A program made the position numbers and the translations under genes. From Gemmatimonadales bacterium (GTDB lineage Bacteria > Gemmatimonadota > Gemmatimonadetes > Gemmatimonadales > JACORV01), in contig DATJUT010000067.1 of NCBI GenBank assembly GCA_035502185.1, positions 20,873 to 84,872 on the forward strand: 64,000 nucleotides of DNA. Direction: 5' to 3'. Positions 16,898-24,994 of this stretch are shown here, piece by piece. Position 1 is the first letter of the stretch; each line of letters opens with the position of its first letter. The notes under the pieces are model-generated. The model saw nothing but the letters and a program-made list of their open reading frames with translations, was not told the origin of the DNA and made no database searches.

Positions 16898-16924
16898 CTG
16901 TTGCTGCCGGGTGACGGCGCCCCG

Positions 16925-18121
16925 CTACTGCTTCGCCTGCAGCGCCTGGCAGATCGGATTCGCGGCCGCCGCCGGATCGGCGCAGCTCGCGTCGTAGGCG
17001 ATCGTGGCCTGGTCCCCGACGACGTGGACGATGCGTCCGCCCTCCGACACCACGTAGAAGTCCCCCGCCGACGTGCCCCACACGGCCGCTGCGCGGCTCA
17101 TATCGAACGCCTGCATCCGCAGCGCCATCATCATCGGATTCGCCTGCAGCTGCGCCATCAGCTGCTGCTGCCGGGCCGCCGCCTGCTGCTGCTGCTCGGC
17201 GGTCGCGCCCGGCTGGGGCTGCCCGTACATCATCTGCATCATCGCGGCCTGCCCCGAGACCGCCGTCCAACGCCCGCCCGCATAGCGCGCGAAGCCGTCG
17301 CCCTCGTACAGCGCGACGGGGGACGCGTCGCCGGCCAGGGCCACCAGGCGGACCTGGGTGCGGGACATCGCGGAGGCCGCCGGCGGGAGCAGCGTCCAGG
17401 AGCCGCCGCTGCTCATGGCGATCGCCCGGGTACCGTCCTCGCGCTGACCGAACAGCAGCAGCGTGGAGCCGGCGGCCGACAGCCCGGTCCAGCCCGCCGC
17501 GCCCGCGACCGGGTCGGCGACCTTCTGCCCGTCCCAGCCGGTCGTCGCCCACCGCCCGCCGCTCCAGCGCGCCACCACGCCGGCCTGACGGCGCTCGCTC
17601 GGCTGCGGATCGTAGTACACGACGCCGGCCACCACGACGTCCCGGCCCGCCAGCGTCAGCGCGTTGGCGCGGAACGGCAGCGGCAGGGGCGTGGCCGTCC
17701 AGGTGCGGCCGTCGAAATGCAGCAGCTGCGGCGCCTCCCGGTCGTTGGACGACTGCGCCAGCGCGTAGACGTCGCCGGCCCCCCGGCCCGCCACCGCCAC
17801 GAGCTGCTGGCTGGTCGGGACGCTCATCCGGCTCCAGGATCCGCCGTCGAAGTGGAGCACCGCGCCGCCGTCGCCGACCGCGTACACGTCGCGCGGCCCG
17901 CTGGCCCACACGCCGTGGAGCGTGCCGGGCCGGCTGACGCCGAACGGCATCTCGTTCCACGCCTGGCCATCCCAGTGCAGCGCGGCCGGCGCCTCGCCGA
18001 CGACCCAGACGTCGGACGGGGACGTGCCGAAGATCGCCCGCAGCTCCACCTGCGCGCTCAGCGCCGGCGCGAGGCCGACCAGGAGCCCCGCGGCCACCCA
18101 CAGGGCGCGATGTGTCGTCAT
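16925..18121 (-). CDS. Exported protein with propeller-like repeats, function unknown
   Basis: The 398-residue product has a signal peptide (hydrophobic residues 7-22, LSAQ cleavage). The mature part holds repeats of the form G(T/S)SPSDVW.VG....LHWDGQ.W, for example residues 32-60 and 69-97, and again LLHFDGRTWTATPLP. Such repeats occur in secreted beta-propeller-like proteins of Gemmatimonadota and myxobacteria. Residues 280-320 are rich in glutamine and methionine (QQQQQAAARQQQLMAQLQ region), suggesting a helical or disordered insert. Two cysteines near the C-terminus could form a disulphide. No catalytic motif is seen; a binding or scaffold role outside the cytoplasm is a guess. The next gene on the same strand, also exported, lies 34 bases upstream of it. 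Confidence 0.75.
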   Translation of the reverse strand: MTTHRALWVAAGLLVGLAPALSAQVELRAIFGTSPSDVWVVGEAPAALHWDGQAWNEMPFGVSRPGTLHGVWASGPRDVYAVGDGGAVLHFDGGSWSRMSVPTSQQLVAVAGRGAGDVYALAQSSNDREAPQLLHFDGRTWTATPLPLPFRANALTLAGRDVVVAGVVYYDPQPSERRQAGVVARWSGGRWATTGWDGQKVADPVAGAAGWTGLSAAGSTLLLFGQREDGTRAIAMSSGGSWTLLPPAASAMSRTQVRLVALAGDASPVALYEGDGFARYAGGRWTAVSGQAAMMQMMYGQPQPGATAEQQQQAAARQQQLMAQLQANPMMMALRMQAFDMSRAAAVWGTSAGDFYVVSEGGRIVHVVGDQATIAYDASCADPAAAANPICQALQAKQ

Positions 18122-18155
18122 TGGCTTCCTCCAGAAGGATCGGGCCAGCTCGATG

Positions 18156-19028
18156 CTACCGCGGGCGAATCAACATCACCAGAGGCACCTCGCGCCAGCC
18201 CGGCATCCGGCGCACCCGCTGCGGAAACCGGACGGCCAGCTGCGCGGAGATCCCTCCGTCGAGCGCCACGGCGTCGGCGCAGCCGGCCGCGGCCGCGATC
18301 ATCGCCTGCTCGGGGATCGTGAGGCCCACCGGGATGGTGCCGGCATTGCCTCCGAACACCTCGAAGTTGCTGAGCAGCAGCCGCACCGGGCCGTCGCCCG
18401 CCAGGCACAGCGTGAGCCGCCGATCGCGGTGGGTGCGGGACAGGCGCAGCCCCGAGCTGACGCCGAGCACCGTGCGACCGGCGCGCACCAGCCAGGGGAC
18501 CACCTGGAACGCCGACACCGGCCCGGTCACCGAATCCAGCGCCGGCGGCTCGGCGACGCGCGGGCGACCGTCCGCGATCACGACCGCCGCATCGAGCCAG
18601 GCGGCGCGCCGCCCGTACCGCACGCCGTCGAGCAGCACCAGGCCCTGCGGCGTGCCGTCCGGGCGGAACAGACCGGTGTTCACGGCGCCGACGACGCCCG
18701 TGTCGGCCATCCATGCGTCCGCCGCGCGGGCCGCGAAGCCGCGGGCGGCGGCGAGGGCGAACCGGTAGCGCGCCGGATCGACCTCGACGATCGCCACGCT
18801 GTTGACCAGCAGCCCCCCGGACACGCGCACCTCGAAGCTGCCGACCCGCAGTCCGGGCCGCGCGTCCTCCCAGCGGACCGCGCGGGCCAGGAGCGGGTCC
18901 ACCGCCGCCGGAGTCCCCGGCTGGTAGGCGCGCCACGGGACCCAGACGCCCCCGACCTTGAGGTCCAGTGCGGGAGGGTGAATGGCCTGGAGGGCGGCGA
19001 GAATCAGCGCGGTCGCTAGAGGTGCCAG
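18156..19028 (-). CDS. Exported phosphodiester-glycosidase-like (NAGPA/DUF2233) protein
   Basis: The sequence contains the NAGPA-type core: a VSGGLLVNSVAIVEVDPARY start, GAVNTGLFRPDGTPQGLVLLDG, and a C-terminal DGGISAQLAVR segment matching the family's D-G-G-x-S signature. Eukaryotic homologues cleave phosphodiester-linked sugars; bacterial members act on cell-surface glycans or have unknown roles. A hydrophobic N-terminal segment (LALAPLATALILAALQA) indicates export. The start is uncertain: no ATG is in frame near the signal segment. Candidates are CTG 19028 (given), CTG 19007 and GTG 19067; the last would overlap the divergent glcD-like gene. A strong GGTGAGGAG lies next to an ATG-TAG minimal frame at about 19043, which is odd. 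Confidence 0.7.
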   Translation of the reverse strand: MAPLATALILAALQAIHPPALDLKVGGVWVPWRAYQPGTPAAVDPLLARAVRWEDARPGLRVGSFEVRVSGGLLVNSVAIVEVDPARYRFALAAARGFAARAADAWMADTGVVGAVNTGLFRPDGTPQGLVLLDGVRYGRRAAWLDAAVVIADGRPRVAEPPALDSVTGPVSAFQVVPWLVRAGRTVLGVSSGLRLSRTHRDRRLTLCLAGDGPVRLLLSNFEVFGGNAGTIPVGLTIPEQAMIAAAAGCADAVALDGGISAQLAVRFPQRVRRMPGWREVPLVMLIRPR

Positions 19029-19039
19029 AGCGAGGAAGC

Positions 19040-19045
19040 TACATT
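19040..19045 (+). promoter_or_regulatory. Candidate -10 element of the glycolate-oxidase-type operon
   Basis: TACATT followed by G matches the TAnnTT(G) pattern seen at five other starts in the window. It lies 13 bases upstream of ATG 19059. No clear -35 is visible. Confidence 0.35.
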
Positions 19046-19058
19046 GCTCCTCACCCCG

Positions 19059-20477
19059 ATGGAACACGCGAGCCTCGTCGAAGAGCTGTCCGGCATCGTC
19101 GGCGCGCGCTTCGTCCGCACCGAGCGGGCCGAGCTCGCCACTTTCGCGTCGGACGGCTTGCCCACCCTGCGACGCACGCCGGCGCTGGTGGTGCTGCCCG
19201 GCTCCGCACCGGAGGTGAGCGCCGTCCTCGCGGCCCTGGCGCGGCGCGGCGTCCCGTTCGTCGCGCGCGGCGCCGGCACGGGCCTCTCCGGCGGAGCCCT
19301 GGGCGAGGCCCCGGCCGTGCTGGTCACGTTGACCCGGCTGGCGCGCATCCTCGCGATCGATCCCGCCAACCGGCGCGCCGTGGTCGAGCCCGGCGTCGTC
19401 AACGCCACGCTGAGCCGGGCGGCCGCGCCGTTCGGCCTGATGTACGCGCCCGATCCCTCCAGCCAGACCGCCTGCACCATCGGCGGCAACGTCGCGGAGA
19501 ACGCCGGCGGGCCCCACTGCCTCAAGTACGGGGTCACGACCAACCACGTGCTGTGGCTCGACGTCGTGCTGCCGTCGGGCGAAACGGTGCGGCTGGGCGG
19601 CGCGGGCGGCGAGCCCTGGGGCCCGGATCTGGCCGGCGTCTTCGTCGGCAGCGAGGGGATGTTCGGCATCGCCACCCGGATCGCGGTCCGGCTGGTGCCC
19701 GTGCCCGCGCAGGTGCGCACCATGCTCGCCGACTACACGAGCCTGCGGCTCGCGGGCGAGGCGGTGACCGCGATCATCGCCGCGGGCATCGTGCCGGCGG
19801 CGCTCGAGATGATGGACCACAACGCGATCGAGATGGTCGAGTCGAGCGTCTACGCCGCCGGCTATCCGGTCGACGCCGCCGCGGTGCTGCTGGTCGAGCT
19901 GGACGGTGGCCCGGCGGCGGTCGAGGCGGACGCCGCCGACACCCTCGCCCTGCTCGAGGAGTCGGGCGCGCGGACGGTGCGGGTCGCCACCGGCGCCGCG
20001 GAGCGGGAGAAGCTCTGGCAGGGGCGGAAGAAGGCGTTCGGCGCGATGGGGAGGATCAGCGCCGATCTCGTGGTGCAGGACGCCGTCGTGCCGCGCACGG
20101 CGCTGCCCGACGTGCTGGAGGAGATCGCCGCGATCGGCCGGCGGCACCGGCTGCGCGTCACCAACGTCTTCCACGCCGGCGACGGCAACCTCCATCCCAA
20201 CCTCAGCTTCGACGCGTCCGATCCCGACCAGCTCGAGCGGGTGCACGCCGCCGGCGACGAGATCATCCGCGCCTGCGTGGCGGCCGGCGGCACGATCACC
20301 GGAGAGCACGGCGTCGGCCTGGACAAGCTCGCCTACATGCCCCTGGTGTTCGGCGCCGACGAGCTGGGCCTGATGGCGGCGGTGCGACGGGTCTTCGATC
20401 CGGCCGAGCTGGCCAACCCCGGCAAGGTCGTCCCCGCCCTGCAGTGCCGCGAGTGGCGGCCCTGGAGCGACTCGTGA
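19059..20477 (+). CDS. glcD: FAD-binding oxidase, glycolate oxidase subunit GlcD type
   Basis: The 472-residue product is a PCMH-type FAD flavoprotein: LVVLPGSAPEVSAVLA, the PFVARGAGTGLSGGAL phosphate-binding loop, then PDPSSQTACTIGGNVAENAGG, and the C-terminal FAD-oxidase domain with NVFHAGDGNLHPNLSFD and ITGEHGVGLDKL. It oxidises glycolate or a related 2-hydroxy acid (D-lactate is an alternative) and passes electrons through GlcE/GlcF to the quinone pool. ATG 19059 is preferred; TTG 19044 is possible. It heads an operon with overlapping junctions: HEPN-like protein, glcE, glcF. Transcription is divergent from the NAGPA-like gene. Confidence 0.93.
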   Translation: MEHASLVEELSGIVGARFVRTERAELATFASDGLPTLRRTPALVVLPGSAPEVSAVLAALARRGVPFVARGAGTGLSGGALGEAPAVLVTLTRLARILAIDPANRRAVVEPGVVNATLSRAAAPFGLMYAPDPSSQTACTIGGNVAENAGGPHCLKYGVTTNHVLWLDVVLPSGETVRLGGAGGEPWGPDLAGVFVGSEGMFGIATRIAVRLVPVPAQVRTMLADYTSLRLAGEAVTAIIAAGIVPAALEMMDHNAIEMVESSVYAAGYPVDAAAVLLVELDGGPAAVEADAADTLALLEESGARTVRVATGAAEREKLWQGRKKAFGAMGRISADLVVQDAVVPRTALPDVLEEIAAIGRRHRLRVTNVFHAGDGNLHPNLSFDASDPDQLERVHAAGDEIIRACVAAGGTITGEHGVGLDKLAYMPLVFGADELGLMAAVRRVFDPAELANPGKVVPALQCREWRPWSDS

Positions 20478-20869
20478 CCGCGCCGATCCCGACTCGCTGG
20501 CTGTCGCAGATGGATACGCAGCTGGCCGACGCGGAGCGGCGGCTGGCGGCGGCCGCTCAGCACCTCGCGGCCGGCTCCGGTGCGCGGGCCATCGAGGAGG
20601 CGTATCCGGGGGTGATGGCGGCGGCGATCGTGAGGGTCTGGCTGCGCGACGAGCCGTGGCACACGCAGCGCACCCACGAGGACCTGGGCCGGCTGATCCG
20701 CGCGGAGCTGCCGAGCGGCTTCCTCGCCCTGTACGAGATGAAGGGCGACCGTCGCGGATTCGCCGGCTGGCGGCCGGAGGACGCGCGACCGTTGATCGAG
20801 GAGGCGCGGGCCTTCACGGCGTCCGCGCGCACGGGGGTCGAGGAATGCCGCAAGCGCTCGACGGCCTAG
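20474..20869 (+). CDS. HEPN-like small helical protein inside the glc operon
   Basis: This 131-residue protein is almost entirely helical. The pattern fits HEPN domains: a first long helix pair (residues 13-55, ADAERRLAAAAQHLAAG then EEAYPGVMAAAIVRVWLRDE), a T-H-E-D-L motif equivalent to the HEPN TH-x-L turn, and a last helix with PEDARPLIEEARAFTASA. The RNase motif RxxxxH of toxic HEPNs is not evident, and no MNT nucleotidyltransferase gene is adjacent, so a toxin role is unlikely. The GTG start overlaps the glcD stop (GTGA), and the 3' end overlaps glcE by 25 bases, so it is embedded in the operon. A substrate- or nucleotide-binding helper of the oxidase is one possibility. Confidence 0.7.
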   Translation: MTAPIPTRWLSQMDTQLADAERRLAAAAQHLAAGSGARAIEEAYPGVMAAAIVRVWLRDEPWHTQRTHEDLGRLIRAELPSGFLALYEMKGDRRGFAGWRPEDARPLIEEARAFTASARTGVEECRKRSTA

Positions 20870-22005
20870 TCGGCCGGGCCGGCCTCGCGGCGCTCGCCGC
20901 CGACGTCCGGGCGGCGGCCGCGGAGGGCACGGCGCTCGCGGTGCGCGGCTCCGGCGGCTGGTGGACCGAGCCGCGCCCGGGTGCGCGGGCCCTTCCCATC
21001 GGCGGCCTCGACACGGTCTCCGACTTCGATCCGGCGGACCTCGTGGTCACCGTGGGCGCGGGCACGCCGCTCGATCGGCTCGCCGCCCGCCTCGCCGAGC
21101 GCGGCGCCTGGCTGCCCTTCGACCCGCCGGGGCCTCCCTCGCGCACCGTGGGCGGGGCCCTGGCCTCGGGGGGGGGCGGCCCGCTCGCCGCCCACTACGG
21201 GCCGGCGCGCGACCAGGTGCTCGGCCTCGCCGTCGTGGCGGGCGACGGCACCGTGGTGCGCCTCGGCGGTCGCGTGGTGAAGAACGTCGCCGGCTTCGAC
21301 CTCGCCAAGCTGGTGATCGGGGGCCACGGCGCGTTCGGCATCATCGCGGAGGCGCATCTGAGGCTGCGTGCCCGTCCGCGGGCCGACCGCACCGACGTCT
21401 GGTGCGGCAGCGCCGCGTGGGCGGAGCGCGCGAGCGTGGCCGCGCTGGCCCGGGCTGCGTCGCCGGCGGCCCTGGAGGTGCTGAGCCCCGGGCTGTCGGC
21501 GCGACTGGGCTTCGGCGACGGGTGGTCGCTGGCCGCACGCGCCGTGGGGCCCGGCCCCGGGGTCGCCGAAGAGCTGGAAGGGATCGCTCGTGCCGCCGCC
21601 TCGCCCGCGCTGCGCTCGCTCGACGGCGACGCGCCGTGGACGTCGTGGAGGGTCGAGGTGGGGCGGTGGCCCGTGGTGCTGCGGCTCGGGGCCGAGCCGC
21701 GGACGTGGATGCGCGCGGTGGAGCTGGCGGAGCGCCACCTCGGCCCACCGCTCGCCGCGAGCGCCACCGTCCCGCGCGGCACGGTCCGCTTCGGCGTCGA
21801 GCGCTGCTCCGCCGATGCGATGGCGCGGCTGCGCGCGGACGCCGCACGCCACGGCTGGCCCGTGATCCTCGAGCGCGCCGACCCGGCGACCCGGACGGCC
21901 GCCGGCGTGTGGGGCGCGCTCCCTCCGGCCGTCGAGCGCATCACCCGCGCGCTCCAGGCCACGTTCGACCCGCCCGGGATCCTCGCCGCGCCGCTGCTCG
22001 CATGA
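20845..22005 (+). CDS. glcE: FAD-binding glycolate oxidase subunit GlcE type
   Basis: The 386-residue product carries a single FAD-binding PCMH domain (ALAVRGSGGWWTEPRPGA, then TVGGALASGGGGPLAAHYG and VKNVAGFDLAKLVIGGHGAFG), the pattern of GlcE, which is shorter than GlcD and lacks its C-terminal oxidase half. In the known complex GlcD, GlcE and GlcF act together at the inner membrane to oxidise glycolate to glyoxylate. The ATG at 20845 gives a 25-base overlap with the HEPN-like gene; the stop overlaps the glcF start (ATGA). The gene is complete. The exact substrate cannot be read from sequence. Confidence 0.9.
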   Translation: MPQALDGLVGRAGLAALAADVRAAAAEGTALAVRGSGGWWTEPRPGARALPIGGLDTVSDFDPADLVVTVGAGTPLDRLAARLAERGAWLPFDPPGPPSRTVGGALASGGGGPLAAHYGPARDQVLGLAVVAGDGTVVRLGGRVVKNVAGFDLAKLVIGGHGAFGIIAEAHLRLRARPRADRTDVWCGSAAWAERASVAALARAASPAALEVLSPGLSARLGFGDGWSLAARAVGPGPGVAEELEGIARAAASPALRSLDGDAPWTSWRVEVGRWPVVLRLGAEPRTWMRAVELAERHLGPPLAASATVPRGTVRFGVERCSADAMARLRADAARHGWPVILERADPATRTAAGVWGALPPAVERITRALQATFDPPGILAAPLLA

Positions 22006-23279
22006 CCGCGCGCGCGTGGGCGGGCCTCGACGCGTGCGTCCACTGCGGGTTCTGTCTGCCGGCCTGTCCCACCTACGAGGTCACCGCCGACGAAGCCGAC
22101 TCGCCGCGCGGCCGGATCGTGCTGATGCGCGCGCTGGCCAGCGGGGCGATCCCCGCCGACGACCCGGCTTTGGACCGCCACCTCGACCGCTGTCTGGGAT
22201 GCCGCGCCTGCGAGAGCGTGTGCCCTTCGGGCGTCGTCTACGGCCCCGCGCTCGAGGCGGCGCGCGCGGGCATCGCCCGCGCCCGCGGCCAGAGCGCGGC
22301 GCTGATCGCAGGCCTGTGGGTGCTGGCGCGCCCGGCCAGACAGCGGCCCCTGTGGCTGCTCGCGCGCCTCGCACGGGCGACCCGGATGCCCGAGCTGCTG
22401 GCGCGAGGCGCGGCCCGCAATGCGGCCGGCCTCCCGGACTGGACGGTCGCGCCGCCGCCGGCCGTGCTCGCGCTGGCCATGCTCGCGGCCTCCCGTCCAG
22501 GGCACTCCAACGGCCGTCGGCCCCCGGTTGCCGGGCGGCCGTCCGGCCACGGCGACGCCGTGGCCCTGTTCCGGGGCTGCGTGATGGACGGCCTCTTCGG
22601 CCACGTGCACCGGGCGACGGTCCGCACGCTGGCCAGGAACGACGTGGGCGTGCGGGAGGTGCCGGGGCAGGCCTGCTGCGGCGCCCTCGCGGCGCACGCC
22701 GGCGAAGCGCAGTCGGCCCGCGCGCTCGCGCGGGCCAACGTGCTCGCGTTCGACGCCGCGGCTCCGGGCCTGCCGGTGGTCACCAACAGCGCCGGCTGCG
22801 GGGCGATGCTGAAGTCCTACGGGGAAGTGCTGGCCGACGACCCGATGGCCGAGCGTGCGCACGCCTTCGCCGCGCGGGTGCGCGACGTGAGCGAGGTGCT
22901 CGCCGAGCGCGGTCCCCGTCGCGCCGGCCCCCTGCGGCGGCGCGTGGCCTACGACGCGCCGTGCCACCTGTTTCACGCGCAGAAGGTCGTGGAAGCGCCG
23001 CTGGCCGTGCTCGCGGCCATCCCCGGGCTGGAGCTGGTGCCGCTGGAGGACAGCGAGCGGTGCTGCGGCAGCGCCGGCGTGTATTCCCTCCTCCAGCCCC
23101 ACCTCTCCCTGGACGTCCTGGAGCGGAAGCTCCGGGCCATCGCCGCCGCCGCACCCGACGTCGTCGCGACCGGCAACCCGGGCTGCCTGATGCAGATCGG
23201 TGCCGGCGCGCTGCTGGCCGGATTGGAGGTCGAGCTGCGGCACCCGGTCGAGCTGCTCGACCTGGCCTACGGCGACTGA
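22002..23279 (+). CDS. glcF: Iron-sulfur glycolate oxidase subunit GlcF type
   Basis: The 425-residue protein has two [4Fe-4S] motifs in its first 80 residues (CVHCGFCLPACP and CLGCRACESVCP) followed by two CCG domains (CCGALAAHAG near 226, CCGSAGVYSLL near 349), the layout of GlcF/LutA-type heterodisulfide-reductase-like proteins. It receives electrons from the FAD subunits and passes them on to a quinone. The ATG overlaps the glcE stop as ATGA. It completes the glcD-HEPN-glcE-glcF operon; the HAD gene begins ten bases after it and may be cotranscribed. Phosphoglycolate phosphatases belong to the HAD family, so the next gene could feed glycolate to this enzyme. Confidence 0.92.
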   Translation: MTARAWAGLDACVHCGFCLPACPTYEVTADEADSPRGRIVLMRALASGAIPADDPALDRHLDRCLGCRACESVCPSGVVYGPALEAARAGIARARGQSAALIAGLWVLARPARQRPLWLLARLARATRMPELLARGAARNAAGLPDWTVAPPPAVLALAMLAASRPGHSNGRRPPVAGRPSGHGDAVALFRGCVMDGLFGHVHRATVRTLARNDVGVREVPGQACCGALAAHAGEAQSARALARANVLAFDAAAPGLPVVTNSAGCGAMLKSYGEVLADDPMAERAHAFAARVRDVSEVLAERGPRRAGPLRRRVAYDAPCHLFHAQKVVEAPLAVLAAIPGLELVPLEDSERCCGSAGVYSLLQPHLSLDVLERKLRAIAAAAPDVVATGNPGCLMQIGAGALLAGLEVELRHPVELLDLAYGD

Positions 23280-23289
23280 CGCGCGCCCG

Positions 23290-23979
23290 GTGACCGACGT
23301 CGTCCTGCTCGACTTCAACGGCGTCGTCGTGGACGACGAGCCCATCCACTTCGCCGCGCTGCGCGACGTCCTCGGGCGTGAGGGGATCGACGTCGACGAG
23401 GCCACGTACTACACGGAGTACCTCGGGTTCGACGACCGCGTGTGCATTCGCGAGGCGTTCCGGCGCTCGGGGCGGCCGCTGGACCGGCCGGCCCTCGACC
23501 GCCTCGCGGCCGACAAGGCCGCGCGCTACGCCGCCGGCGCCCGCGCCGCCCTGCCTCTGGTTCCCGGGGTGCGCGAGTTCGTGCGCGCCGCCGCGGCCGC
23601 CGCGCGCATCGCCGTGGTGAGCGGCGCCCTGCGCCGCGAGATCACCGCCGGCCTCGAGCGCGCGGGCCTGGCCGACGTGGTCGCCTGCGTGGTGAGCGCC
23701 GAGGACGTCACGCGGTGCAAGCCGGACCCGGAAGGACACCGCCGCGCGCTGGCCGCCGTCGCCAGCCCGCCGGAGCGCGTGCGGGCCGTCGTGGTGGAGG
23801 ACTCGACGCCTGGGCTCGCCGCCGCGCGCGCCCTGGGTGCGGGCTGCGTCGCGCTCACGACCTCGCACGCGCGCGAGACTCTCGCCGGCGCCGACCTGGT
23901 GTGGGACTCGTTCGAAGGGCACCTGCCCGCCGAGCTGTCGCCGCTGCTGCGGGAGATCGAGGCATCCGGGCATGCCTGA
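23290..23979 (+). CDS. HAD-superfamily hydrolase (phosphoglycolate phosphatase / beta-phosphoglucomutase-like)
   Basis: The 229-residue product shows the HAD motifs: motif I DFNGVVVDD (nucleophile D9; the acid/base is N11 where most have D, as in DxD), motif II S-G-A-L, motif III K at CKPDP, and motif IV VVEDSTPGLAAA. A helical cap follows motif I. The replacement of the second Asp of motif I by Asn (DFNG) is frequent in epoxide hydrolase-like and some phosphatase members but lowers confidence in ordinary phosphatase activity. The GTG start is ten bases past glcF. Given the operon, a role in phosphoglycolate or sugar phosphate metabolism is plausible but not shown. Confidence 0.85.
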   Translation: MTDVVLLDFNGVVVDDEPIHFAALRDVLGREGIDVDEATYYTEYLGFDDRVCIREAFRRSGRPLDRPALDRLAADKAARYAAGARAALPLVPGVREFVRAAAAAARIAVVSGALRREITAGLERAGLADVVACVVSAEDVTRCKPDPEGHRRALAAVASPPERVRAVVVEDSTPGLAAARALGAGCVALTTSHARETLAGADLVWDSFEGHLPAELSPLLREIEASGHA

Positions 23980-24994
23980 GCCCGCCCCCCTCGTCGGTCG
24001 GGACGCCGTCGATCCCGCCGATCGCGCGGCGCTGGCCACCGGCGCCGGGGTCCTCCGCCGGCCGGGACTGGCGAGGTACCGGCTCGTGGGCAGCGCGCGC
24101 GTCACCTGCCTCCAGGGCCTCGTCACCTGCGACGTGGAGCAGGCCGGCGACGGCAGTCACCTCTTCGGCGCCCTGCTGACGCCGAAAGGGATGATCGTCG
24201 CGCCGCTGTGGATCACCCGCCTCGCCGACGCCCTGATCGTCGAGGCACCACGCGCCGCGGCGACGGACGTGGCGACCGCCTTCGAGCGCTCCCTGCCGCC
24301 TCGCCTGTGCCGCTGCGAGGACGTGACGGCCGCATCGGCCTCGATCGGCGTCTACGGCCCGGCGGCGCGGGACGTGCTGGCACCGGTCGCAGGGGAGGGT
24401 CTGCCGGAAGAGGCCGGCCGGACCGCATCGCTGCGACGGGCCGGCGCGGACGTGGCCGTGAGCCGCGTGACCGCACGCGGACTCGACGGCTTCGAGTGCC
24501 TCGTGCCCGCCCCGGACGCCGGCGCCCTGGTCGCGGCGCTGCGGGCTCGCGGAGCCCGCGGCATCTCCCCCGCGCTGCTCGAGGAGCGGCGGATACTCGC
24601 CGGCTTCCCGCGCCTCGGCGCCGAGATCGACGACCGCACGCTGCCGCAGGAAGCGCGACTCGACGACCTCGGCGCCGTCTCCTACACGAAGGGCTGCTAC
24701 CTCGGCCAGGAAACCGTGGCGCGCGTCCATTTCCGCGGGCACCCGAACCGCTGGCTCGCCGGCCTCGCGCTCGAGCGTGACCCTGCGTCGCTGCCGCTGG
24801 CGGTCGTCGCGGAGGGTGAGCCCGCCGGCCGCCTCAGCAGCGCCTGCTGGTGGGCGGCCCGTGACACCTGGGTGGGGCTCGGCGTCGTGCGACGGAGCGT
24901 CGCGGCGGGCGCGGCAGTCGAGCTGCCCGACGGGTCCGTCGCGACGATCCGCGAGCTGCCCTGGGAGGAGCGCGGAACGGAGGGGGCGCCGTGA
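23972..24994 (+). CDS. ygfZ: YgfZ-type folate-binding iron-sulfur cluster repair protein
   Basis: The 340-residue product resembles the T-protein of the glycine cleavage system and carries the YgfZ signature K-G-C-Y-x-G-Q-E (in TKGCYLGQETVARVHFRG, near residue 235). YgfZ proteins bind tetrahydrofolate and assist maturation or repair of certain Fe-S enzymes. The signature cysteine is conserved. ATG 23972 overlaps the HAD gene by eight bases; the stop overlaps the SDR gene (GTGA). Placement downstream of an Fe-S oxidase operon fits a helper role, which is an inference. Confidence 0.9.
   Translation: MPEPAPLVGRDAVDPADRAALATGAGVLRRPGLARYRLVGSARVTCLQGLVTCDVEQAGDGSHLFGALLTPKGMIVAPLWITRLADALIVEAPRAAATDVATAFERSLPPRLCRCEDVTAASASIGVYGPAARDVLAPVAGEGLPEEAGRTASLRRAGADVAVSRVTARGLDGFECLVPAPDAGALVAALRARGARGISPALLEERRILAGFPRLGAEIDDRTLPQEARLDDLGAVSYTKGCYLGQETVARVHFRGHPNRWLAGLALERDPASLPLAVVAEGEPAGRLSSACWWAARDTWVGLGVVRRSVAAGAAVELPDGSVATIRELPWEERGTEGAP

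Noticed and set aside
20474-20869. HEPN-MNT toxin-antitoxin module
   Set aside because: No MNT nucleotidyltransferase is adjacent and the RxxxxH ribonuclease motif is not evident.
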